Assembly: GCF_034355335.1 (NCBI RefSeq)
Contig: NZ_CP136422.1
Span: forward strand, 5,864,501-5,928,500
Direction of reading: 5' to 3'
DNA from: Blautia coccoides
GTDB lineage: Bacteria > Bacillota > Clostridia > Lachnospirales > Lachnospiraceae
Length of the DNA: 64,000 nt
This document shows, in pieces, positions 26,226-33,041 of this stretch; within the stretch, counting starts at the first letter, position 1, and every line of letters begins with the position of its first letter. The notes under the pieces were generated by a model. The model was given only the letters and a program-made list of their open reading frames with translations, searched no databases and was not told where the DNA came from. Both the position numbers and the translations under genes were made by a program.

Positions 26226-27497
26226 CTATTTTGCATTTTTAAAATCTTCAATTGCCTGAAACATTGCCATAAGATTCTCCGCGCTTGTAGGACTCTGGAT
26301 ATTATGCGTTGTGTTAAAGACAAATCCCCCTCCCCTTGCAAACAATTCCAGGCGCTCTCTCACTTCCCTATATACATCATCCGGTGTTCCAAAAGGCAGG
26401 GTGTGCTGTGTGTCAATTCCCCCGCCCCAGAAAACAAATTTATCACCCCACTTTTCTTTCAGTATCTTACCGTCCATGCCTTTTGCAGAAAGCTGCACCG
26501 GATTCAAAATATCCATTCCAGCCTCATAAAAATCCTGCAGAAAGGCCATGACTGCGCCACAGGTGTGATAAAAAGTTTTCCAGTTTGTGTTTTTATGAAC
26601 CCAGTCATTGATCCTCTTATAGTACGGCTTATAAAATTCCCTGAAAGAATCCAATGACATAAACGGCCCGTTCTGCGTTCCGAAGTCTGTTCCTGATATG
26701 TAGACTACCTGTATTTTGTCCCCGCAGGCCTGACGGATCAGCTCTGCGTTTTTCAGTCCAGTCTCCACCTGCATCTCAAATATCTCATGGATGTAATCAG
26801 GACAGACATGATGCGCCATCATAAAGTCAGACAGGTTCCGGATGCCTTTCGGATATTTTACATTTGGTCCCGGAACCGTCGCAAAGTCTCCTATTGAGGC
26901 AATGGCGCCGCTGTAGACAATTCCATAATCCGTATTGTTATAATAATAATCACATTGTCTCTTCAGCTCGTCCAGATGTGCATCTGTAAAGATGGCAAAG
27001 TCGTCTTTAAAGTCCTCCCGCGCGCTGTCTGTATCCTCATCAAACTCAATATTACCCCGGGTTATGTTATCAAAGAAAAATCCACCATTGGGCATCATAC
27101 CTGACGGCGGCACGCTCAGATCCCCCTGAGGATACAGATAGGTACGCCCTCCCTCGTCAACTGTTGTGTTAAAATCCAAAGGGACATCCACTTCAAGTCC
27201 CGACTGCATGATCCAGGGCTTACGGCCCGAATTGGAAAAACCAAACATATTCATGCCTGTTGATATCTCCACACAGTCCAAGTGCAGTTTCTGACGCACA
27301 TCCTCTTCAACTTCCCCCAAAAGCTGAAGTGGTTCATTGATCTTTACCTTTTTTTCTTCAAGGCCAAGCGCTTTTCTCAACCGGTCAAGGGCATTTGCAT
27401 TAATGCCGGTGATAGGTGTTGACCCCATATCCACCACCACTTCCTCCGGTTCCATATGATTTAGTGTCTGATCAAGCCTTTCTCTGCTGGTTGCCAT
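26226..27497 (-). CDS. UroD/MtaA-family methyltransferase-like protein in a sugar operon
   Basis: Uroporphyrinogen decarboxylase superfamily protein, 423 residues, first gene of the operon (GGAGGAGG before the ATG at 27,497). It is not a true heme enzyme by context. It carries the HxC zinc motif of corrinoid methyltransferases at 311-313 (TFYHTCGAVM). The later Cys of MtaA/MtbA is absent, and His398 in FNTTHNIQSPT is at a plausible ligand position. SGTDFGTQNGPFM and NPVQLSAKGM are further family blocks. In this superfamily such proteins move methyl groups from substrate to corrinoid or coenzyme. In this operon it may remove a methyl group from a methylated sugar or glycoside; that is inference. 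No corrinoid protein is encoded nearby. Confidence 0.75.
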   Translation of the reverse strand: MATSRERLDQTLNHMEPEEVVVDMGSTPITGINANALDRLRKALGLEEKKVKINEPLQLLGEVEEDVRQKLHLDCVEISTGMNMFGFSNSGRKPWIMQSGLEVDVPLDFNTTVDEGGRTYLYPQGDLSVPPSGMMPNGGFFFDNITRGNIEFDEDTDSAREDFKDDFAIFTDAHLDELKRQCDYYYNNTDYGIVYSGAIASIGDFATVPGPNVKYPKGIRNLSDFMMAHHVCPDYIHEIFEMQVETGLKNAELIRQACGDKIQVVYISGTDFGTQNGPFMSLDSFREFYKPYYKRINDWVHKNTNWKTFYHTCGAVMAFLQDFYEAGMDILNPVQLSAKGMDGKILKEKWGDKFVFWGGGIDTQHTLPFGTPDDVYREVRERLELFARGGGFVFNTTHNIQSPTSAENLMAMFQAIEDFKNAK

Positions 27498-27518
27498 TTG
27501 TTTCCTCCTCCATATTGA

Positions 27519-27610
27519 TTTTTTGTAACTGTTCCTCCAACTTCACCGTCACAAGTAAAAAACCATGCGGATTAGTAAATGCGCAGACTTGCTGGATAGT
27601 TACCGGTTTC
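27519..27610. repeat. Dispersed repeat with GTAACT/AGTTAC ends
   Basis: Begins GTAACTGTTC and ends GGATAGTTAC. The interior AAGTAAAAAACCATGC matches GAGTAAAAATCCATGC at 43,717-43,732. The right part (GTAAATGCGCAGAC, GCTGGATAGTTAC) matches GTAAATACACAGACCCGCTG at about 36,326 and a decayed copy at about 14,805. No target duplication is seen. Copy boundaries are uncertain. Confidence 0.5.
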
Positions 27611-27693
27611 TCAGCCAGCCTTACAATCTCGAGTTTGTAAGATCAGCCGGTTTTTATATAGTAAAAGTGCGCGCTTAAAACTAACTGCCCTTT

Positions 27694-27711
27694 ATCGTGT
27701 CCGTGCACGAT
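27694..27711. promoter_or_regulatory. LacI-family operator upstream of the sugar operon
   Basis: ATCGTG-TCCGTG-CACGAT, a perfect 6-bp inverted repeat with a 6-nt spacer. The core CGTGTCCGTGCACG also occurs at 28,805-28,818 just upstream of the LacI gene. The pair brackets the regulator gene, fitting control of both the operon and the regulator itself. Confidence 0.75.
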
Positions 27712-27761
27712 TTGGCTAATTTTTTTCTCTTTACCCTTTTTCCGGAGTAAAGAGAAGGATT

Positions 27762-28790
27762 TTATATGTTATATTTAGTTGCGATAAAAATATGTGTCTT
27801 CACTGTAGATTCTTCAGGTCGGGTACCATACAGAAGATAGCGCCCTAAGATTTCAACCCCCAAAAATCCCTGCCTGAAAGGTTCCTGGCAGATAGTAGCC
27901 GAAACAATGCCTGACCTGAGATTCTCCCGGACCACGTCCGTTAAGTCATAGGTTACTATGCGGAGCTTTCTTTTACAGTCCGTCTCACAGACAGCCTTGA
28001 TGCCGCCCTCCACACCTGCCGAGGCAAAACAGATGGTAGTCAGTTCCGGCTTCTCTCTGAGCAGATTTTTCACCAGTTCATAACATTTCTGGTCATCATC
28101 GTCATTCTCCATAACGGCATCTACAATTATGTTACTGTAATCACTTTTCAGCGTTTCCTCGATTCCCCTGAGGCGCTGTTCCTGAGCCATGACCATTCTG
28201 GAACCGATAATCAGTGCAATATGCTCCTCAGCCCCGTTACTCATCATACCCAGAAGTTCAGCCGCTACACATCCGCTGGTAATGTAATCACATCCCACAT
28301 ACGCAAGATGCCTGACACTTGATATATCTGTATTGATGGTCACCACGGGAATATTGGCATCTTCCAGTTCCCGGATTTTCTTTGCAACACTTTTGGAATT
28401 GACAGGAGTGATAACAAGGCCGGAAATCTTTTCTTCCAGTAACTCATCCATCTTCTCCAGCAGCAGGTCTGCATCAAATCCCTTTATTTTCTTTACAATA
28501 TTCTGTATTCCGAAATGTCCCATCTCCTCCAGCGCGTTGTTCACACCATTGATCACATCGTTGAAAAACGGGTTTCCTTCCGAACAGAGAATGACACCTA
28601 TTGTCTTTGTATATTTTTTATTCGCCAGTGTCCTGGCCGCCATATCGGGCTTATAGCCCAATTCATCTGCTATCTTTATAATTCTTTCAGCCACTTGTGG
28701 ATTCACACCGGGTCTGTGGTTCAACGCCCTGTCAACGGTTCCCCTTGATACCTTCGCTGCCTCTGCAACTTCTCGGATTGTAACTTTCAT
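27762..28790 (-). CDS. LacI-family regulator of the sugar operon
   Basis: 342 residues. The N-terminal LacI helix-turn-helix is TIREVAEAAKVSRGTVDRAL with the hinge helix PDMAARTLANKK. The periplasmic-binding-like sensor (60-342) starts KTIGVILCSEGNPFFNDVIN, as in ribose/xylose-type members. SRGTVDRALN rather than the usual SxxTVSRALN is a known variant of the recognition helix. It lies directly upstream of the UroD/ABC/glycosidase operon on the same strand. An operator-like CGTGTCCGTGCACG lies in front of its own start and another lies in front of the operon. Inducer unknown. Confidence 0.93.
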   Translation of the reverse strand: MKVTIREVAEAAKVSRGTVDRALNHRPGVNPQVAERIIKIADELGYKPDMAARTLANKKYTKTIGVILCSEGNPFFNDVINGVNNALEEMGHFGIQNIVKKIKGFDADLLLEKMDELLEEKISGLVITPVNSKSVAKKIRELEDANIPVVTINTDISSVRHLAYVGCDYITSGCVAAELLGMMSNGAEEHIALIIGSRMVMAQEQRLRGIEETLKSDYSNIIVDAVMENDDDDQKCYELVKNLLREKPELTTICFASAGVEGGIKAVCETDCKRKLRIVTYDLTDVVRENLRSGIVSATICQEPFRQGFLGVEILGRYLLYGTRPEESTVKTHIFIATKYNI

Positions 28791-28802
28791 AGATTCTCCT
28801 CA

Positions 28803-28820
28803 ACCGTGTCCGTGCACGTT
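28803..28820. promoter_or_regulatory. LacI-family operator in front of the regulator gene
   Basis: CCGTGTCCGTGCACGTT shares a 14-bp core with the operator at 27,694-27,711. It lies 12-30 nt upstream of the LacI start, suited to autoregulation. Confidence 0.7.
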
Positions 28821-28975
28821 CATTAATTGTATTATAAACTAAAAAGTTGGTTTGCGCAATTGTCTAAAATATGCGAAATACCATGTGGAATTTTGTGAAT
28901 ATTTAACAACTCGCTGAATACTTATGATCTATATATTATCTGTACTCTATCCTGTGGAATATTTCACAACAGAAA

Positions 28976-29020
28976 ATGGCACTTCATTTACGAATACAAC
29001 GTGTCATGAAGTGCCATGAA
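28976..29020 (-). terminator. Terminator of the DUF2284 gene
   Basis: ATGGCACTTCAT and ATGAAGTGCCAT, a 12-bp inverted repeat with an 18-nt spacer. On the minus strand the stem is followed by TTTTCTG; a shorter T-poor tail exists on the other strand. It lies about 60 nt after the DUF2284 stop. Confidence 0.6.
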
Positions 29021-29076
29021 AAATCATTAAATTATTTAGAATAGATCAATCGTATTGGACGCTTTAGATCAAGTCC

Positions 29077-29628
29077 TTACTTCTTATCAAAGAGATACAT
29101 ACTAAAAAACGAAACAATATCCCCATTCCACTGCATATCCATGTCGCAATGCTTTGCCATTTTAGCCGCATCTATACAATATGCAGACAGACAGGAAAAT
29201 CTCTTCTGTTCCTGAACACAGGGTTTTCCCTCAGGCATTTTACATTCTTCGCACATATTACAAGGGCCGCACATGACAAACATGCCATTGTCATCAAGCC
29301 CTTTCTCTTTCAGTTCTTCCACTGTACGCAGGGTCATCCGGGTGTGCATTTTTTTGATCTGTTTTGTCTCTGCGTCATCAAAGATATTATTTACCGGTGT
29401 TCTGGACTGGAAAACTACCGCCCGGCGGTAATTCATGACTTTATCCTCCATCTCCTGAGGAGTACCGCAGTAAGGAGGGCATCCGTAGTTATTCCCGTAA
29501 TTTCCGCAGGCATTCTGCTCACAAAACATACGGAACTCATGTTCAAATTCCAAATCCTCTGTACTCATCACGGCGGCTTTAGCAAATCCCGCTTTCTCAG
29601 CTGCTGCAATCAAATCCACTTCCCGCAT
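29077..29628 (-). CDS. DUF2284 predicted metal-binding protein under cobalamin control
   Basis: 183 residues, cysteine-rich, cytoplasmic. Cysteines are grouped as CEQNACGNYGNNYGCPPYCG near the N-terminus and as MCGPCNMCEECKMPEGKPC in the middle, followed by FSCLSAYCIDA. This is the DUF2284 pattern, thought to bind metal or an iron-sulfur cluster; its biochemical role is unknown. It is the only gene downstream of the cobalamin riboswitch at 29,960-30,175, which suggests a role in corrinoid metabolism or as a B12-independent alternative. It is followed by a terminator and is therefore monocistronic. Confidence 0.85.
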   Translation of the reverse strand: MREVDLIAAAEKAGFAKAAVMSTEDLEFEHEFRMFCEQNACGNYGNNYGCPPYCGTPQEMEDKVMNYRRAVVFQSRTPVNNIFDDAETKQIKKMHTRMTLRTVEELKEKGLDDNGMFVMCGPCNMCEECKMPEGKPCVQEQKRFSCLSAYCIDAAKMAKHCDMDMQWNGDIVSFFSMYLFDKK

Positions 29629-29695
29629 ATCACTGATTCTCCCTTCTGATACCCCTGGCCTGTTCCCGGTTCGGACACCTCCAAAGGCTTTACCG

Positions 29696-29736
29696 AAAAG
29701 AAAAGCTGCTGTCAGGCAGAAATCCCGCAGCAGCTC
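29696..29736 (-). terminator. Intrinsic terminator between the cobalamin riboswitch and DUF2284
   Basis: On the minus strand GAGCTGCTG and CAGCAGCTTTTCTTTT form an 8-bp stem with a 16-nt loop and a T tract. It lies in the leader of the DUF2284 gene, about 70 nt before its start, so it is a candidate for the riboswitch expression platform. Confidence 0.75.
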
Positions 29737-29740
29737 AATA

Positions 29741-29875
29741 CACTATTTTCTTTACCTGCAGGAGGCCCATGGCGGATATGTCAGACCAATCTATACATTA
29801 CTTTTGGGGTGCGGAGGATAAGCATATAGAGACAAGACCGCCTCTGGTGCCCCTCCTGCTTTTATGGATGCATAA
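29741..29875 (-). other. Structured leader segment between riboswitch and terminator
   Basis: On the minus strand this stretch is bounded by GCAGGAGG and CCTCCTGC. Inside it is a second pairing block, GGGGCACC and CCGCACCCC, around a long loop. No reading frame with a ribosome site is present. It may be the part of the expression platform that links the riboswitch to the terminator, or a separate RNA. Confidence 0.4.
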
Positions 29876-29959
29876 ATTCCTCACACAGGTTCCTGTTTCG
29901 TTCACGTTCTAAGCAGGCATTCCATATCAAATGTCTTAATGGATGGAAAACTTTCATCG

Positions 29960-30175
29960 GAAGCTTCAACCTTTTACTTATCCAAGCAGGTTTCCTGACT
30001 CACAGATCTTCGCTCAGCGCTCCTTCTCATATAATTTCTTATACAATGGATTCCCGCGCTTCACTCCCTGTTTACAGTGACCGGATCGTCCAGGACTTTC
30101 ACCTGATTCCCTTTTCACCAGAATTTTAAAAGAGGGCAAAACTTAATCCTGGTGCACTTGTTAAGCTGATATGGA
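29960..30175 (-). promoter_or_regulatory. Cobalamin (B12) riboswitch
   Basis: On the minus strand the conserved blocks appear in order: AGTGCACCAGG, CTGGTGAAAAGGGAA, CAGGTGAAAGTCCTG, GACGATCCGGTCACTGTAA, a variable region, and GAGTCAGGAAACCTGC (B12 box). The 5' and 3' limits are approximate. It is transcribed towards the DUF2284 gene, with about 330 nt of further leader and a terminator in between. Confidence 0.93.
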
Positions 30176-30191
30176 ATTTATACACACATAT

Positions 30192-30220
30192 ACATTAGCA
30201 TACTGCTGACTTGCTGTCAA
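30192..30220 (-). promoter_or_regulatory. Promoter of the cobalamin riboswitch leader
   Basis: On the minus strand TTGACA (30,220-30,215), 17 nt, TAATGT (30,197-30,192). The start point would fall a few bases before the riboswitch. Confidence 0.7.
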
Positions 30221-30278
30221 TGATTTCTCTGCGGCTCACGTATACGCTGCATCTTCTCTCCCCGCCGATTTACTGGCT

Positions 30279-30317
30279 CAAAAAAGAAGACACCACGCAC
30301 CACACGCGGTATCTTCT
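30279..30317 (-). terminator. Terminator of murA
   Basis: On the minus strand AGAAGATACC and GGTGTCTTCT pair (one G-U) around a GC-rich loop, followed by TTTTTTGAG. It lies 16 nt after the murA stop. Confidence 0.85.
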
Positions 30318-30333
30318 GATATCTCCTGTGCTG

Positions 30334-31626
30334 TCAGCCCACACGAAGCTGGAATTTCTGTATATCTTTCTCACTGGAAACTTTCTCAATCTCCGCTCCC
30401 AGACATCTCAATTTCTCTTCAAAGCGCTCATATCCCCTCTGGATATAAACGATATCGTCCACAATGGTGATTCCCTCCGCAGCAAGCCCTGCAATCACAA
30501 GAGCAGCTCCTGCGCGCAGATCAGGCGCACTTACCCTGGCACCAGTCAGCTTGTGCACGCCGTCAATGATAGCTGTATTGCCCTCCACTTTAATGTTGGC
30601 TCCCATACGTGAAAGCTCGTCTGCGTATTTAAACCTGTTTTCAAAAATGGACTCTGTCACAATACTTGTCCCTTCTGCCAGTGTCAGCGCCACGGTAAAC
30701 TGGGGCTGCATGTCAGTGGGATAGCCCGGATAGGGCATAGTCTTCACATGGGTGCGTTTCAGGCGTTTGGAAGCCACAACACGGACCGCGTCGTCAAATT
30801 CCTCTACCTCACATCCAATCTCCTCTAATTTGGCTGTGGTCGCCTCAAGATGCTTTGGAATCACATTCTTCACCATGATGTCTCCCATGGTAGCCGCTGC
30901 AGCGCACATGAAAGTACCCGCCTCGATCTGATCCGGGATGATAGAATAACTGGTTCCGTGAAGCTTCTCTACGCCTTTGATACGGATCACATCCGTACCG
31001 GCGCCTTTGATATTGGCTCCCATACTGTTCAGGAAGTTGGCCACGTCCACCACGTGCGGCTCTCTGGCTGCGTTCTCGATGGTGGTATTGCCCTCTGCCA
31101 TGGCTGCTGCCATCATGATATTGATAGTCGCGCCTACAGATACCATGTCCAGGAATATATGCTTTCCTGTCAGCTTCTCCGCTTTGGCTACAACGGCACC
31201 ATGCAGAATATCAACGGATGCACCAAGAGCCCGGAAACCTTTCAGATGCTGGTCTATAGGCCTGCTTCCAATATTACAGCCTCCGGGAAGGGGAACTTCC
31301 GCTGTCTTGTATTTTCCAAGCAGCGCGCCCAGAAGATAGTAGGACGCTCTGATCTTCTTGATATATTCGTATTCCACACTGATGTTGGCTATGGTGGAAC
31401 CTGTGATCTTCACCTCTGTAGGACTGACTCTCTCAACAGATGCGCCGATCTCTCTGATTGCCTCTAATAAAACATTGATGTCACGTACGTCCGGTAAGTT
31501 CTCGATGTAAACCATTTCATCCGTCATGATAGCCGCCGCAAGGATGGCCAGTGCCGCATTCTTAGCGCCGCCGATCTCTACTTCGCCGACTAACGGGTTA
31601 CCGCCTTTGATAACATATTGTTCCAT
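30334..31626 (-). CDS. murA: UDP-N-acetylglucosamine 1-carboxyvinyltransferase
   Basis: First committed step of peptidoglycan synthesis: transfers enolpyruvate from PEP to UDP-GlcNAc in the cytoplasm. It is an inverse alpha/beta-barrel enzyme of 430 residues, complete. The PEP/fosfomycin cysteine is present in PLPGGCNIGSRPID. Substrate motifs at the N-terminus (GGAKNAALAILAAAI) and near the end (DLRAGAALVIAGLAAEG) are intact. The ATG at 31,626 has AGAGGTG upstream; the GTG two codons earlier would put the site too close. It has a leader of about 200 nt and its own terminator. Clostridia often carry two murA paralogues; which one this is cannot be told here. Confidence 0.96.
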   Translation of the reverse strand: MEQYVIKGGNPLVGEVEIGGAKNAALAILAAAIMTDEMVYIENLPDVRDINVLLEAIREIGASVERVSPTEVKITGSTIANISVEYEYIKKIRASYYLLGALLGKYKTAEVPLPGGCNIGSRPIDQHLKGFRALGASVDILHGAVVAKAEKLTGKHIFLDMVSVGATINIMMAAAMAEGNTTIENAAREPHVVDVANFLNSMGANIKGAGTDVIRIKGVEKLHGTSYSIIPDQIEAGTFMCAAAATMGDIMVKNVIPKHLEATTAKLEEIGCEVEEFDDAVRVVASKRLKRTHVKTMPYPGYPTDMQPQFTVALTLAEGTSIVTESIFENRFKYADELSRMGANIKVEGNTAIIDGVHKLTGARVSAPDLRAGAALVIAGLAAEGITIVDDIVYIQRGYERFEEKLRCLGAEIEKVSSEKDIQKFQLRVG

Positions 31627-31929
31627 ATTCACACCTCTATATTTTATTTATGCTCCCTGCCGGTATATTCGGTTCCAGAAAACATAATCTCGTCTTCAAA
31701 TTTACTTATAATGGTTCAGTTTCCTCACAGTTACGGGCAATGCTCCGCAACATATACTTTACCAATTCATCTGATCGAATAAAAGACAGACTTTCCGGCA
31801 GGTTATTTCAATAGCTTCCTGCTAAGATAGTCTACGACTTAAATATTATATTATAACAGATAAAGCAATTTGTAAACAAAAATTAATATTTTCATTTTTT
31901 CTTCATAAACCGACAAATTTTATTCTCTG
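31627..31929. other. murA leader region, 303 bases
   Basis: No gene. On the minus strand a promoter-like TATAAT (about 31,857) follows a TTTACA-like -35 at short spacing. The leader contains a degraded copy of the dispersed GTAACT repeat (CGTAACTGTGAGGAAAC at about 31,720-31,735). No known riboswitch recognised. Confidence 0.45.
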
Positions 31930-32436
31930 TCACCGCTTCAGTCTTTCTACTATTTTCTGTAAAGTTTCCTCCACGTCCAGATTTTTCTCATCAACTGTAA
32001 TATCCGCATACTTTTCGTACAGAGGTATGCGCTCATCGTAAAGTCCTCTCAAGTCCTGACCGTCCTTTAAGACAACGCCCCGTCCCTTCAAATTACTGAG
32101 GCGTTTGTCAAGGGTATCATAATCCAGCTTCAGATAGACGATCTGACCCGTCTCTGACAGCCGCTCCATGGCCTGTCCGCAGTACACCACGCTCCCACCT
32201 GTGGCAATAACTGCTTTTTTTGCCTCTTTCGCAACCTGGATATTGGCATTTTCTTCTGCCTTTAGAAATCCTTCCAGCCCATCCTGGGCAATGATCTCAC
32301 TCAGCAGCCGGTTCTCCCTCTCCTGGATCACCAGATCCGCGTCTATGAACTGATAGCCCAGCACTTTTGCCAGAATGACTCCAACCGTACTTTTGCCCAC
32401 ACCGGGCATTCCGATCAATACTATGTTTCTCTTCAT
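31930..32436 (-). CDS. aroK: Shikimate kinase-like P-loop kinase
   Basis: 168 residues, complete. P-loop GMPGVGKST at 9-17, the DADL acidic motif at 32-35, ATGGSVV, and DERIPLYEKYADITV at the substrate end all fit shikimate kinase (shikimate to shikimate 3-phosphate with ATP). One point is odd. The shikimate-binding Arg of the family (Arg58, in FRxxE) is replaced: the segment reads GFLKAEE. The GGG turn is also one residue short. The gene overlaps the flavin reductase-like gene upstream by 4 bp and is away from other aro genes. It may be a divergent shikimate kinase or a relative with another substrate. Confidence 0.75.
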   Translation of the reverse strand: MKRNIVLIGMPGVGKSTVGVILAKVLGYQFIDADLVIQERENRLLSEIIAQDGLEGFLKAEENANIQVAKEAKKAVIATGGSVVYCGQAMERLSETGQIVYLKLDYDTLDKRLSNLKGRGVVLKDGQDLRGLYDERIPLYEKYADITVDEKNLDVEETLQKIVERLKR

Positions 32437-33017
32437 TTTTTGCTTTTCTTCTTTCTGCGCTTCTTAATACTGTATCCGAAGGTTCCCAGCTTTTTCCCAA
32501 GGCCATAATACTCCCCGTGGGAGTATACAATGGGATTGGCAAGAGCCAGGTCAAATTTGCCCTTCTCATCCATATATTCTTTATCCACATGTACAGCCAG
32601 CACGTCTGCAAGGAACATGCTGTGGCTTCCGTACTCCATGATCTCCTTCACCCGGCACTCTATGGAAACCGGTGACTCTTTTATCATTGGGGCGCCCACA
32701 TGGGATGCTTCCTCTCTGGTGAGATGTGCCATTTTGAACTTGTCCACATCCCTGCCTGATCTTACCCCGCAGTAATCCGTGGCATATGCCAGCTTTTCCG
32801 TAGTCAGATTTATAACAAACTCCCTTGTGCTGCAGAGCATTTTATAAGAATAGCGCTCCGGCCTTACGGAGATGGATACCATGGGCGGGTTGGTGCACAC
32901 CGTCCCTGCCCATGCCACGGTGATGATATTGTCATGCCCTTCTTCATCCGCCACTGTCACCATCACAGCGGGCAGCGGGTAAAGCATATTTCCGGGCTTC
33001 CATTCTATTTTAGCCAT
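32433..33017 (-). CDS. Flavin reductase-like FMN-binding protein
   Basis: 194 residues from the ATG at 33,017 (AAAGGAAG site). It has the split-barrel flavin reductase fold: NMLYPLPAVMVTVADEEGHD, VCTNPPMVSISVRPERYSYK and EFVINLTTEKLAYATDYCG are typical of the flavoredoxin group found in anaerobes. SRDVDKF-like SGRDVDKFKM follows. The C-terminus is a run of Lys/Arg (KKRRKKKSKK). It would bind FMN and move electrons in the cytoplasm; partner unknown. It is 4 bp overlapped with the kinase gene downstream and 24 nt from the GH31 gene upstream. Confidence 0.88.
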   Translation of the reverse strand: MAKIEWKPGNMLYPLPAVMVTVADEEGHDNIITVAWAGTVCTNPPMVSISVRPERYSYKMLCSTREFVINLTTEKLAYATDYCGVRSGRDVDKFKMAHLTREEASHVGAPMIKESPVSIECRVKEIMEYGSHSMFLADVLAVHVDKEYMDEKGKFDLALANPIVYSHGEYYGLGKKLGTFGYSIKKRRKKKSKK

Positions 33018-33041
33018 TTTGCTTCCTTTCTTCAAAGGTTT

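Noticed and set aside
27725..27756. TTCTCTTTAC/GTAAAGAGAA hairpin after the LacI gene as a terminator
   Set aside because: The run of T precedes it on the plus strand and A follows on the minus strand, so it has the wrong tail for either gene.
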